64,000 nt of DNA from Rhynchopus sp. YZ270_cl-10 (GCA_964035575.1 OZ037932.1:372001-436000); one strand, 5' to 3'. Counted from the stretch's first letter, positions 1 through 10,755 are shown. The notes: generated by a model not told the origin, from the letters alone. Numbers and translations: made by a program.

Positions 1-1558
1 GACAACGGAGAAGAGTAGTTGAAAAAGACGTACTAAAACGCAGCTGGGTCGCTCAGACGGAAAGAAAGTAGACCCCTGGTTTGTATTTCAACTCCCCTCT
101 CATGAACAGTGTACCTTGGTACAATGACTGGCTGTACCGGGGGGGTGGACACCTAACCAAAGAAATGTGTATCAAATGAATCTAAACCTCTAGCGAACCA
201 TGACCACAACCGTGATCGCACAGCATCATCCGTGTGTATTCCACAAGGGTTTTTGTCAGGGATAATGTCAAATACCCAGCTGGAGTTCGTAATTTTGAGA
301 CGTACTACGGGGTGTAACGCAAAATAAAGAGAGCGAAAAAAAAAAAAAAAAACAGGTTCCATTTTTTTTTTTTTTGAAAAAAAGCGTAGTTTTGCTATAC
401 CTTTTTTTTGTCTGCAAACCTCCACTTTCCCCCTTTTTTCATAAAGAAAAAATACACATGATTTTTTTTTTGTTTTTGTTTTTTTTATTTGCTTGTTGTT
501 TCTTTTTTCCGAATCGCCATTTTTGTATTTCTTTTTGCTTGGAAATAAAACCCCCTCCCTCCCCGTGGTTGTAATTCAGTAGATGTCATCAATGATGTAG
601 CTCCACTGTTTTTTTTTTTTTTGCTTGCAGTTTCTTGTTTTCTTTTTCTTTTTATAAACACTGTCACTCATTCCCCCCCGATGTCTGTTTTTTTTACCCA
701 GAATTTTTTTTTTAAAATTCCTCTTTTATCTGTATTGTGTAGTGGTTGTCTTTTGACAGCATCGTTACCATTTGAGGAACACCTGGGATTTTAAAAAAAG
801 TATTTCAACATGAAAAAAAAAAAGGAAAAAAGGGATGAAGTGGACACACCACATCTGGTATAAAAAAAATAACCTGAAATCGCAACCTTTTTTTGTTCAT
901 TTGTTTTGGGGGCATTTTTTTCATTGTAACAAAAACATCAACAACAAGCAAACAAAACGAATAAAAAAAAAACACATAAAAAAAAAAAACACACCGAGAA
1001 AAAAACACGACTCTCGCGCGCAACAGAGAGACTTAGCCTAATATACGGACAATTTTTTTTTGTCTTTTTTTTTTTTGATGTATGTGGGTCGTATGGATTC
1101 TTCTTCTCCCATGTATTATGTACCCATTAAAAAATAACCCATCCCCTTTGATTTGTTGTTTTGCCTGTCTTTTTTTTTTTTTTTTTACCTTCACTTTTTT
1201 TTTTTTGTATTTTTTATTGTAAAGATCTCCCCCAGTGACAGTGCTTCACTTTTGTTGTATCGACAAACCTAAGAGGTATGGCTGTCTTAAATGATTTTTT
1301 TGTTTTGCATTTTTTTTGTTTTGTTTTCAACACAGACAAAATAAACAACCACAAAACCCCCCCTCAAAAATGAACCCCCAAAAAAAATTCTTTAAAATAA
1401 AACGCATGTCGTTCGTATGGTTTTTTTTTATAAAAATAATTGTACTTTTTTTAGTAATAGAACCGTACAACGGAACTGACAAACATTGATACAAAAAAAG
1501 AAAGGGCACGAGCCTTGCATCTTTCCCCTCCCCCCACCCACCACCCAGGGCACACAGT
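1..1558. other. Gene-free left edge: T/A homopolymers plus hairpin repeats
   Basis: No coding exon is visible on either strand. The stretch holds a family-C hairpin copy (about 80-158), a family-H copy (about 185-300, sharing the atcgcacagcatcat and ggagttcgtaatt blocks with 32764-32850), and then many runs of 8-16 T or A. It is the 3' side of the complex III core/MPP-like gene, so polyadenylation of that gene should fall here. Confidence 0.6.
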
Positions 1559-3626
1559 CTAGTGTCTCCATCTGAACATTCCACGACGGACCGTGTTGAA
1601 CACAGGCGAGGTGTGGTAGATACCCCACGAGGACAGCTGCGGCTCACGGTCGTAGTAGTAGTGGTTGATGACGTCGGACACCTGTTGTGTTGTGTTGTGT
1701 TGTTGGGGTGTTTGAAAATGTTTTTTTTGTATGTTTTGAAAATGCTTTGTGCTCTGTTTAATTTTGCTTGATAGTTTTGTAGACGTGGGGTTGGAGAGGA
1801 AGGGCGCGTTACTTTGTATGAGATTACGACTTATCTTTCTCAGCCACTGTCAAATGTCCTTGTTATTTGTTTGTTTATTGTGTTGTTGGGGTGGTGATTG
1901 GAGCAATAAGTGAACTGTAGCTTGAGAGAGCTTTGGTGAGAGACTGTGAGACGCTACTGAGAGTGAAAAAATCTCTCGTTCATATAACCCAAACTGTGAA
2001 TCACAACAAAAAAGCAAAATTTGAAAGATAAACTGTGCCGTGCAAGGGGTGAATGCAAAGCCCTCGCGATACAGTGTGTAGGGTGGTGGACCCCTAGGTC
2101 TCCATTTCGAGGTTTCCATCTGCCCTTTGCCCGCTATGAAAAAGGGGGTCGTTGGTTAGGCTGAGTTGTCTGACCAAACCTTTACCGGTCGGCTAAACTC
2201 AAAAGGGTTCAAAAGAAAAGAGATCGATGTACATCTTATAGTGGCATACCTGGTTGGTTGTAAGGTCGTTGACACGCGCGAACTGCTGCTCGAGAGGCGC
2301 AACTCCTCCGGTGTTGACAAGCTGCTTGCCGATGTTGACGTTGGCCTTGTCGCAGCCGTCGTTCTCGAAGAGGAGCTTGCTTTTCAAGAGGTTCTTTCCG
2401 ACCTCCACCTGGTAGGGGTTGAGGCGCATGCAGTAGCGGCACCACTCGGCCTGCATTCCTGCCAGCAGGATCCAGCCCTCGTCTCCTGCACCCAGCTTGT
2501 AGGCAAGGTGGAAGCCCATGAGACCGGTGTCGCTGTGCAAGTTGAAGAAGGTCTTCATCTCCTCCAGCGGCGAGTTGCCCATCTGCGTGGAGAAACGCTC
2601 CAGGTTGAAGCGGATGCCCCAGTTCGACGTCATGTCGTTGTGCAGACGGTCGTAGTTACCGAACACCTGCAGCAGCAGCTGCAGCGGCACAACGTCGGGG
2701 GAGTTGGCCGGGCACACCTCCCACCCAAGGGCAACGTGCTGCTGGTAGGGCGCAACGGGGGTTCCGATGTCCATACGGGTCTGTCCTCCGACGTAGCGCT
2801 TGTCGGTTGCGGTCTCGGTCTTCGCCTCAATACCTCCGAAGCCCTGTTGGAAATGTGTTTTTGAAAAAAAATTTAAAGAAGTTGCGCATACCTTCTCTGC
2901 CGCCTCACGCACAGCGTTGGAGTCAATGTCACCGGTGGCAACAAGGTTGATGGTGTTGGCGTTCTTGAAGTGTCCGTTGTAGAAGGCCTTCACGTCCTCT
3001 GCGGTTGCGGTCTTGAGGAACTCTCCGTTTCCGAGGGGGTTTGCGTACATGTGGTTTCCGGGAATCTCGTCGAGCTTGGTGGACTCGAAGGCGTTCGCGT
3101 ACATGTTGTTCTGGACGACGGAGGGGATGCAGTTCTCGGTTTCCTTGAGTGCGTCGATGGCGTCGAAACGTGCGGCGTCGACGGTCTGGTCGTCAAGGCG
3201 TGCGTTTTGTGCGATGTCTGCGAGCAGGGCTGCGGCCTTGGGGGCATCGGCACCGAGGCAGTCGATGCTGAGGGTGTGGCGCTCACGCTCCGTCTCGAAC
3301 TTCACGCCGTTGGACCCAATCGAGCGCAGCTCCTTCTCAATGTCGGCACCGCTCCTGGTTGCGGTACCCTTCGTGATCGCACGCTGCATGAGCGCAGACA
3401 CACCCTCGTTCGCGATCGTCTCGAACCTCGACCCAGACTTCGCGTGAATCGCCACCGTCGACATTCCGTGCGAAGGAATCTCCTGGGTTGCCACCTTAAG
3501 CCCGTTCGACAGCTTTGTCACGTCGACCGGCGCCTGGCGGTGAAGGTAGTTGCGCACGAAGTCGTTACCCGACTGCAAAAGACGGGGGTTCTTCGCCATG
3601 GTGACGGTGGATAAACTCACTGACAT
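1559..3626 (-). CDS. Mitochondrial complex III core protein / MPP-beta-like M16 peptidase homologue, three exons
   Basis: Exons 3626-2892, 2843-2250 and 1681-1559 join in frame to 483 aa. The introns are 48 nt and 568 nt, both with GTATGC donors and CAG acceptors. The short intron is a multiple of three with no stop, so the frame also reads through it. The protein has the two-lobed M16 layout of mitochondrial processing peptidase and ubiquinol-cytochrome c reductase core proteins, and its C-terminus (RRGMFRWRH) resembles the beta/core 1 type ending. The zinc-binding HxxEH expected around residue 80 is replaced (VSALMQRAITKGT), so it should be catalytically dead, which fits a complex III core subunit better than active MPP-beta. 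MPP-alpha is less likely because of the C-terminus. A second in-frame ATG at 3599 follows a possible acceptor AG overlapping the first ATG and may be the real start. The long intron carries decayed hairpin repeats. Confidence 0.85.
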
Positions 3627-4998
3627 TTTGAAAAAATATGTCCTTTAATGCCTCGTGGGGGGCTCCTGTATGGGCGAAAGGGGTGATGACTTACTGGGGG
3701 GCGAATACAAGAGGTGCCTCTTATATTAAACTTCTCTTTTGCCCCTTCACGTCTAATATTGGGCGATCCATGATCGTCTCCGTGAGACACGTAACAGGGC
3801 TGTGAGAGCCTGCGAGAGCTTACTGAGAGCTAGTAAAAAAAATCTCACCCCGTTCATAACGATCACCCAAATATAAGAGGTACCATAGTAATAACCAAAC
3901 GGAAGAGGAAGCTATAGATCAAAAGATAAAAGATAAAAAGTGCTTCATGCACATCATTTTTTGTAGTCCTTCGTATTCTTAATTATCCCCCCCTCCCTCT
4001 CGACTCAGTTTAAAAACAAAACCGAGAGAGAGGATTTGGGGACATTGGGTATTTGTTTTGTTTTGTTTAGTGCTTAATTTAAAAACACCGACAATCGCCG
4101 TTCTTTGCTTTTTTCCCCTACTAATGTTAACGATCGTAAAAAACAAGACAAAAAAACCCCCCATTTTTTGTCGAAAAGTTTTTTTTTTTTGTGCGCAGGA
4201 GATAGACCCACCAACTTTTCGTTTAAAAATATTATATTATTGTGTCGACAATCACTTTACGCCAATTGGATAAAGATCTGTACTCAGTTTTTTTATTTTG
4301 AAAACTTGGTTGTATTAGTGTAGACACCCGAGGATGAACTCCACTATACATTTATTTTGAAAACTTCGACAACGTGGACCCCCCGCGAACGGGCAATCCA
4401 CGTTTCTTTATTCAAATGGCGCGTTCCCAGAGAAAACGATATTGTGTGAGAGAGGTGGAGGTAATAAGTGGGGGAAAACCCCTTAACAGGGGACAGTGTT
4501 TAGAAAGAATGAATTCACGGTTCAAGAGAAGCAGCAATGTAAAAGAAAAAAGAAAAAAAGAAGATAAAAAAAATGCGAAGTCGATAGTGCCAACGCCTCT
4601 GGGACGCAGGGCACTGACACTCCACGGGTTTATCGAACCCCCAAAAAAAATGGTTTTTGAAAGAACCACACATTCGTTTTATTCCCTCCCACTCGAATAG
4701 GGTAAATATAATATGGGAAATCTCTTTCCCCACCTCCACCCCCCGGAATTGCTGTAGGACGAAAAACACATTCCCTCCAATAGCGAACTGTTCTCTCCTC
4801 TCTTCTAAAAAATTTATATAAAAAAAAAAAAAAGTACGTTGTGCGAGAAACATTTTATTTTCCCCCAGAGTGGGTCAAGGTTGCCCCTTTCTTTTTGCGT
4901 TTTCAGCTTAAGATCTTAAAGTTATTTTACAGTTTATATAGAGAAATTGTACTTATTTTTTTTTTTTTGTTTTTCGCGGTAATTGACGGGGTGTACAT
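3627..4998. other. Spacer with decayed G-run element and a family-D hairpin
   Basis: No gene seen. About 3681-3893 looks like a decayed terminal-inverted-repeat element (described separately). About 4573-4640 is a family-D hairpin (gatagtgc ... gggcactgac) followed by a short hairpin of the type gggtttatcgaaccc. The remainder is A/T-rich with long homopolymers. About 3802-3873 shares a gagag-rich block and a ttcata(ac) block with 1920-1992 inside the intron of the core-protein gene. Confidence 0.5.
3681..3893. mobile_element. Decayed short inverted-repeat element with G-run end
   Basis: The left end reads ttactggggggcgaata followed by caagaggtgcctcttatatt; the right end reads aatataagaggtaccatagtaa. 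The ends are imperfect inverted copies of each other. The left end matches the termini at 35025 (tttactgggggggg.cgaataaa) and 46902 (acagggggcgggccgaata). No coding capacity. Confidence 0.45.
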
Positions 4999-5676
4999 CT
5001 ATTCGTCAGCCTTCTTCTCCTCAGTCTTCTGCTGTCTCTTCTGTAGGTGTTTATTTGATTGTGTTTGTTATGTGTTGTGTTGTGTTGTCCCCACATACCT
5101 CGAACTCAGCAGAACGCGAGAGACGCTCCTCCTTCTGCTTGTCGTACAGGGCTTTGAACTCGGACGTCTTCTTCACAGAGATCACAATCTGTGCAGTGCT
5201 GTCGCTGCGTCCACCCTTGTCCGTCTTGATCTTCGCCACTGTGGCAAGTCCGTTGCGGACAAGACGGTCCGCCACACCCACTGCCGCCTCAATGCAGCTG
5301 CCGAGGGCGTGGATGTGCAGGGTCTCCTGGTCCGTCAGGATCTTCTCTGCAAGCGCAACGTAGAAGATGGGGGCTTTGGTTCCCTGTGTTTGTGTGTGGG
5401 GTTTTGCGAAGTAGTAATAAAATAAAAACAAACTTCATCTTTTTGTCAATAAACGCGATTATTCACTGATTGAAAATATGCAGCACTGCATTTCCTTGAG
5501 GAAAGTGCACAACCTTGCACTAGGCATTGCACACTGTGTGTGTGGTTACAAAAAAAAGAACACACCTGGATGTTCAGACGGTCGGGTGCACGCTCAACTC
5601 CATCCTCTGTGGTCTCCTTCTTGGTCTCAGTCTCGGTCTTGGTCTCCGTCGGTTTCTCTTCCTTGTCAGCTCCCAT
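4999..5676 (-). CDS. Alba-domain nucleic-acid-binding protein, copy 1
   Basis: Three exons (5676-5566, 5383-5099, 5040-4999) give 145 aa. Exon 1 encodes a charged E/K/T-rich leader ending in RAPDRLNIQ. Exon 2 encodes the whole Alba fold, with the signature LAEKILTDQETLHIHALGS region and the basic loop KIKTDKGGRSDS followed by TAQIVISVKK. Exon 3 adds a lysine/glutamate tail (KRQQKTEEKKADE). Alba proteins bind DNA or RNA; in trypanosomatids they associate with mRNA and translation factors, so a cytoplasmic RNA role is likely here (inference from family). Intron 1 (182 nt) has a GTGTGT donor, unlike the GTATG norm of this window; intron 2 is 58 nt. A second copy lies at 7949-8473, and exon 2 of the two is almost identical in DNA. 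Confidence 0.93.
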
Positions 5677-5914
5677 TGTGCTAAGAAGTTTGTCTTTGTG
5701 TGGTGCTCACTGAGGTCGTAGGTGTGTTGTGGTGTGTGGTTGATGTCTGGTGAGGGTAACTCTTGCGCAGAATATGGCCCTTTGTTGTGTTGTGAGGGAA
5801 GCGGTAAACGGAGGTGCTCGAGGTGCAAAGAAAAGAGTTATTTGGCTATGTAAGGGATAAGTGAAGTGCGTGCAGGTGGTTAATAAAGTTGATGCACGGC
5901 GTTTATTGAGTCAA

Positions 5915-6024
5915 TTCAGAAGTTGAAGTTTACTATCGGATACATTCGTTTCTAATCAACGGGAAAGGTCGTTGTGCCTCCCCTCGTGAAAACAGCAGTC
6001 AATTGAAGTTTTGATCATCATGAA
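5915..6024 (+). repeat. J repeat, copy 1
   Basis: Starts at ttcagaagttgaag, contains ttctaatcaacgggaaaggtc and ends at gatcatcatgaa. It is near-identical to copies 2 and 4. Reads on the plus strand like the others. Confidence 0.85.
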
Positions 6025-6253
6025 AGAAAGTGGAGCTGAGACTTCTGCGTAGTTCGAGTACGATGCATACGGCACAGACGTCCACGGGGCGTACGACGCG
6101 CGAGGTGTGGCAGTCTCGCCTGCTGGCGCGTTCGTATGGTATGTATAAGGTACGTACGTCCATGGGGGGCACAGGGGAGGTGCGGCCGTGCTGCGCTATT
6201 ACCTATTCGATGTGAACAGCGCACCCATGTAATATTTCTGCAGGAGTTTGCGG

Positions 6254-6363
6254 TTCAGAAGTTGAAGTTTACTATCGGATACATTCGTTTCTAATCAACG
6301 GGAAAGGTCGTTTTGCCTTCCCTCGTGAAAACAGCAGTCAATTGAAGTTTTGATCATCATGAA
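6254..6363 (+). repeat. J repeat, copy 2
   Basis: Differs from copy 1 at very few positions (for example gttttgccttccc against gttgtgcctcccc). It lies 339 bp downstream of copy 1 and again ends in catcatgaa. Confidence 0.85.
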
Positions 6364-6412
6364 CTAAAGAACAAGAGAACGCACGACTAACGAAAGACTA
6401 AAATGTGTTCGG

Positions 6413-6501
6413 TTCAGAAATAATGAATTCGTTTCTAATCGGCGGGCAAGGTCGTGCCTCCCCTCGTAAACACGTGTGCAATTGAATTGTGTGTCATCAT
6501 G
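6413..6501 (+). repeat. J repeat, copy 3 (diverged, internally deleted)
   Basis: Keeps ttcgtttctaatc, ggtcgtgcctcccctcgt, caattgaa and the terminal catcatg but lacks the gaagtttactatcgg block. It is the oldest-looking copy. About 25 codons stay open after its terminal ATG, but no family is recognisable. Confidence 0.75.
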
Positions 6502-6575
6502 TCTGGAACTGCAGCACGCTCGGGCAAGGATACCCACACTGCTGGAATGCTTCTGCGACTGACCTACAGATGGAG

Positions 6576-6685
6576 TTCAGAAGTTGAAGTTTACTATCGG
6601 ATACATTCGTTTCTAATCAACGGGAAAGGTCGTTTTGCCTTCCCTCGTGAAAACAGCAGTCAATTGAAGTTTTGATCATCATGAA
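6576..6685 (+). repeat. J repeat, copy 4
   Basis: Near-identical to copy 2, including gttttgccttccc, so copies 2 and 4 are the closest pair. It is followed within 20 bp by a family-B hairpin. Confidence 0.85.
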
Positions 6686-7948
6686 GAGGCAACCGAAGAC
6701 AACTTGAAAGATGAATGTGCCTTTTAAACCTCACATGCACACACATCTTTTTACCACTATCGTTATCGCGCTGGAACACGCTGGGTTTTGAAGATGGGCA
6801 GTCTCTCCAAAAGAAAAGCTGCCTTTTTCTCACAACACCTCACCTCATAGAGGCCTCACCGGACACCGGAGTCTTCTTTTTAAAAAGATCTGACGTGAAA
6901 TGCAAAACCCTGACTGACATATAAAAGGGGCGAGGGGGGAGGGGAAACAAAGACCATTATTTTTTAAGTATTGTTTTGAACGTTGTATATACTGTGTACT
7001 ACTTTTTTCTTTGGAACATTTCTTCTTCATCTTCTTTTTTTTGTGTTCGTCGTTCAACCCTCTTTCAAAGGAGACAGCGAAAGAGTGTTGTGTTGCGTGC
7101 ACCGAAGGGGAGGGGTTTTATTTGAAAAATAAATTTGAAGCAGAAATTTAATTTCTGGTATTTTTTTTTCAGGCACTATGTCACCAAAAAACGCTGGAAA
7201 AGCACCGAAAGGGGGGGTTTTGTAGTGGGGGTGAGGGGGGTTTGGGAGCGGGTTTTCCCAAAGGCAAACTTACCCTTGGGAACGAAACGGAAAAGAAAAA
7301 AAAGGGTAAAGTTGATAGTGCAAACGCCTCTGGGACGCAGGGCACTGACACTCCATGAAAAAAAGAAAAGAAAAAGGTTGGCAGGGTGACCAAGCCTCGT
7401 TTAGTTGCTTCGTCACCTTTAAACGAAAGCGCAAAATGTGGTGTGATCAGCGGGGATCTGAGCTGTATACAAAAAAAAGTAAGAATTTCCATTTTTTTTT
7501 AAAAGACACATTTCGCACCCACACACCCAATCACACCAAAATAATATCTATTTTGCTAGCTTTTCGTTTGTGGTCGGCAAAAGGGGATAACGAGTTCCGC
7601 ACACACACACACAAAATATATCACGGATACGCGTTTTATGTTAGGAGGAGAAAGTGTGCGGGGTGTTATATTCTTTTTTGCTAAAATAGCAGAGTTAGGT
7701 TAAAGTTAAATGTACAATAAAATCTTGTTTTTCATATATTTTTTTTGTGTGTTTCCTGTTGCGGTCTTTTTTAAATAGCGTTTTGCTCCTTGATAGCCCA
7801 GTACTTTATGGCATGATTTTTTTTCCTTTACAACAAAGGATTGGACCGTCGGGAACTTATCTATCAATTTACACCCCCTACTCCGCCACTGGAATCGCTC
7901 TTTTCTTATTTACTTATTTTTTTTGTACCTTCGTTGTGAGGTGTCGTC

Positions 7949-8473
7949 CTATTTGCTCTCCTCAGCCTTCTTCTGTCTCTCCTGTGTAGGGTTGTTTTTT
8001 GTTGTGATATTCTGGTAACTAAGTGTCCCCACATACCTCGAACTCAGCAGAACGCGAGAGACGCTCCTCCTTCTGCTTGTCGTACAGGGCTTTGAACTCG
8101 GACGTCTTCTTCACAGAGATCACAATCTGTGCAGTGCTGTCGCTGCGTCCACCCTTGTCCGTCTTGATCTTCGCCACTGTGGCAAGGCCGTTGCGGACAA
8201 GACGGTCCGCCACACCCACTGCCGCCTCAATGCAGCTGCCGAGGGCGTGGATGTGCAGGGTCTCCTGGTCCGTCAGGATCTTCTCTGCAAGCGCAATGTA
8301 AAACACTGGGGATTTGGTTCCCTGTTTTGGTTGGTGGTTGGTGTTGTGGGGGGTTTTGAGGCAAAGAGTATTTAGCCACCTAAAGAATACCACACCTGGA
8401 TGTTCAGACGGTCAGGTGCACGCTCAACACCTGCCTCCTTAGTGTCCTTGGTAGTGTCCTTCTCTGCCCCCAT
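7949..8473 (-). CDS. Alba-domain nucleic-acid-binding protein, copy 2
   Basis: Exons 8473-8396, 8321-8037 and 7981-7949 give 131 aa. The exon structure, intron phases and exon-2 length (285 nt) equal those of copy 1. Exon 2 differs from copy 1 at one base over most of its length, then at a cluster of bases at its 5' end (GTKSPVFYIALAEK against GTKAPIFYVALAEK). The leader (26 codons) and tail (ERQKKAEESK) are clearly diverged but keep the same charge pattern, and exon 1 again ends in RAPDRLNIQ. Introns are 74 and 55 nt, much shorter than intron 1 of copy 1. The pattern suggests an old tandem duplication with recent conversion of the Alba exon. Function as for copy 1. Confidence 0.93.
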
Positions 8474-8859
8474 TGTGTTGTTGTTGCTGTGTTGTGTACG
8501 TTTCAAGCTGTAGTGGTATATAGTCTGTGTAACAAAACAAAGTTTTACTTTGAATTTTTAGAGAAAAATAACCTTTTTTTTTTTTTTTTCAGTTTTCGAT
8601 ATATCGACAGGAATGCCCAATATTTTTGCAGAAAATAAAACAGAATTCGTATACACTACAGGCAAACACTACGACCAGCTCGCAGATGATACAAAAAATA
8701 AAAAACCTCCTTCTTTTTTAGCCCACACCCACGGAAGCAGGGATAAACTAAAAGAGATTGCCCCCCTCTCTTTGAAACGTGCTAAAAAAACGGCACAGTC
8801 GAGCTCATGCAAAGGGAGACGTAAGAGAAATGGAGGTGGTTCACAACCGAATGAAATAA
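8474..8859. other. Spacer upstream of Alba copy 2
   Basis: 386 bp, A/T-rich, with a 15-T run at about 8575. No repeat family or gene recognised. It must hold the trans-splice acceptor of Alba copy 2 and the poly(A) site of the FGE-fold gene if the array is polycistronic. Confidence 0.5.
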
Positions 8860-10755
8860 TCACAATGGGGTTAATGCTAATGTGACGGACTGTTCACTGG
8901 AGGTGTCGTATTCGTCCCGCGGAACGGAGTACATTTTTGCACAACAGCTGCGTGTCAGCGACTCCGGCAGAGTCCCCTCTACCCCTATCTGCGCTGCCAG
9001 GGTCGAAAGGGTGCAGGACTGTTCATTTCCTGTTTCGATCCGCAGCTTGCAGGTTTCGAAGTCCAAATCTCTTGTAGGTCCGGAGTGAAGGGTAATCCTC
9101 TCTGCCACTCCGGACACACAATGTATCGCAAGACCTTGGCTGTAGTAACACAAAACAGACCCATTCTTTGTCTCAAACCTCTCCTCCACCCGCCCCAACA
9201 CCGGCAAGCACCCCCACTCTGCGCCACCTAACAACGGAATCAAGACTTCTACGGAATCGTTCGCGACAGCCTCCTTTGTTCCCACACCCAAAGAAACCAC
9301 TAACCTGCATGCCGCCCTTCGAATCCCTCTATTAGGCTTACCATACGAAGGCAAAGACGGCCCCGTAAAGTTTCCGTCAAATTCTCCTTCTTGATCGAAT
9401 TCGTCTGTTTCGTTGGGGTCATATGATGTTCCTGTGTAGTCAGAAATGGACCGTAGACAATGTGAAGTAGGTGGGTCGTCTTGAGAGGAGTACACCTTGT
9501 TTAGAGATGAGGTCAAATCGGTTGGGGTAAGGGAGTTCCACTCACAGCCAGACCTGGCAAGGTTTTCTAACCCAAAGGGTGAATGCGCGGCGGCGTAGCG
9601 CCCAAATGAGAGCAGCTTGCCTTGCTTCATGTACAGCTCTTGGGGGTCCAATTCGTTGCCCCATGGGTAAAGGTGTTGTTCCACACCGCGCGCTGCAATG
9701 TCATGTTGTTCATAAGAAGGTAATGTACATCCTAAAGCCTCGGCAATAGCCTTGGCCTGGTAGTACCGTAAATGCGCGACCCCGTCTTTCAAAACCTTTC
9801 TGGTGTCCTGGTAGATGTGTTGGCAGGTCCCGAACCCGCCGGTATATTCCATGCGTTCCTCTTCGGAGGTGAAGTCTGTTTGCGCAGGTTTCAGAACAGA
9901 GGTCATCTCAGCGAGGGAAACGTTGTGGAGAACGTCCTTGATCTTCGGAAACCGCAGTACAGCAGAGGAAAGCTTGAGAAGCTGTTTGTAGTGGAGGGGC
10001 TGCTTTGTGATGAAGAAGCCGTCGATTTTTTTGCTCGCTGCGGGGAGGTTGTGGGTGTGTGGCGCGCCTCGTTCGAATAGGCAGTTTGGTCCTGCTGCGC
10101 GAGCTGGGTCCAACCCTACAGGGTATGTCCCCCCAGGGACAAAACAGAACTCCACATTCGCAACTTCGGTTAAAAGTTTGGTACGTTCTAAGGCATATAG
10201 AGAGCGCTTCTTGTCATCATCAAGGTGAATGGTGGCAGGAAGCAGAATGCAAAAGTTCGGCATATAAGGCGCAGAGAGATTCATAAACGGCGCCATCTTC
10301 TCTTGAAACTCTTTTTCTTTAGTGGTTTGGAGGCTCCGAGAAGTGGAATCTGCGTGTTTATCCTCTTTTTGTTCATTTTCGAGATCCGCCGCTTGGCGTT
10401 GTGTGCTCATCTGTTGTACCTGTTTGTCCCATTGGCGTGCGGCGCAGGTTTTGCGTTTTGGGTCGATTCTGTCGATGAAAGCGTACAGCTCTTTGACCTT
10501 GTCGCGGAACTCCGCAACAGGGAGGTGCAGGAAGCGGTCCCCCTCCTGCAGGAACCGCAGCATGTCCTCCTTGCCCTCGAGCTCCGCCTCGGCCAGCTCC
10601 TCGCGCAGAGACTCGGCGTGCAGGGAAAGGCTCACACGGCGCAGGTCGATCAACTCATCGCGTATCATTGCCAAGTGTCGCTCAACAAGTTCATTACCTT
10701 GCTTCACCGGATCGCTGCTCAACGCTTCTCCTTCCACCTCCAACACCGCAACCAT
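8860..10755 (-). CDS. Formylglycine-generating-enzyme (FGE-sulfatase/SUMF1) fold protein with coiled-coil N-terminus
   Basis: A single exon of 631 aa. Residues 1-155 are charged and helical (runs such as LREELAEAELEGKEDM), probably a coiled coil. From about 200 the FGE-sulfatase fold is recognisable: FVPGG (205-209), an acidic/aromatic entry segment with DGFFITKQP, the core AKAIAEALGCTLPSYEQHDIAARG (about 334-357), YPWG (363-366), then SPFGLENLARSGCEWNS and NRGIRRAACRLVV towards 500. The last 120 residues are Cys/Thr-rich and unassigned. The family includes true FGEs, sulfoxide synthases of the EgtB/OvoA type and many proteins that use the fold only for binding. I see no EgtB-type iron-binding histidine set and cannot confirm the FGE active-site cysteine pair, so the activity is open. 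The start is the first ATG after a good acceptor AG at 10772-10773. Confidence 0.75.
   Translation of the reverse strand: MVAVLEVEGEALSSDPVKQGNELVERHLAMIRDELIDLRRVSLSLHAESLREELAEAELEGKEDMLRFLQEGDRFLHLPVAEFRDKVKELYAFIDRIDPKRKTCAARQWDKQVQQMSTQRQAADLENEQKEDKHADSTSRSLQTTKEKEFQEKMAPFMNLSAPYMPNFCILLPATIHLDDDKKRSLYALERTKLLTEVANVEFCFVPGGTYPVGLDPARAAGPNCLFERGAPHTHNLPAASKKIDGFFITKQPLHYKQLLKLSSAVLRFPKIKDVLHNVSLAEMTSVLKPAQTDFTSEEERMEYTGGFGTCQHIYQDTRKVLKDGVAHLRYYQAKAIAEALGCTLPSYEQHDIAARGVEQHLYPWGNELDPQELYMKQGKLLSFGRYAAAHSPFGLENLARSGCEWNSLTPTDLTSSLNKVYSSQDDPPTSHCLRSISDYTGTSYDPNETDEFDQEGEFDGNFTGPSLPSYGKPNRGIRRAACRLVVSLGVGTKEAVANDSVEVLIPLLGGAEWGCLPVLGRVEERFETKNGSVLCYYSQGLAIHCVSGVAERITLHSGPTRDLDFETCKLRIETGNEQSCTLSTLAAQIGVEGTLPESLTRSCCAKMYSVPRDEYDTSSEQSVTLALTPL

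Larger units (their letters stand above)
5677..7948. other. Spacer between the two Alba genes, holding the J-repeat cluster
   Basis: No convincing gene. It contains four copies of a 107-bp repeat (5915-6685, listed separately), a GC-rich duplicated insert between copies 1 and 2 (about 6060-6200), a family-B hairpin (6702-6752), a family-D hairpin (7310-7358) and long T or A runs. Short open stretches on either strand here are built from the repeats. Confidence 0.5.

Noticed and set aside
2166-3614. Long plus-strand frames opposite the core-protein gene
   Set aside because: Shadows of GC-rich coding sequence; the minus strand has introns, family motifs and a consistent C-terminus.
6018-6224. 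Arg-rich frames on both strands between J repeats
   Set aside because: GC-rich duplicated insert open by chance on both strands.
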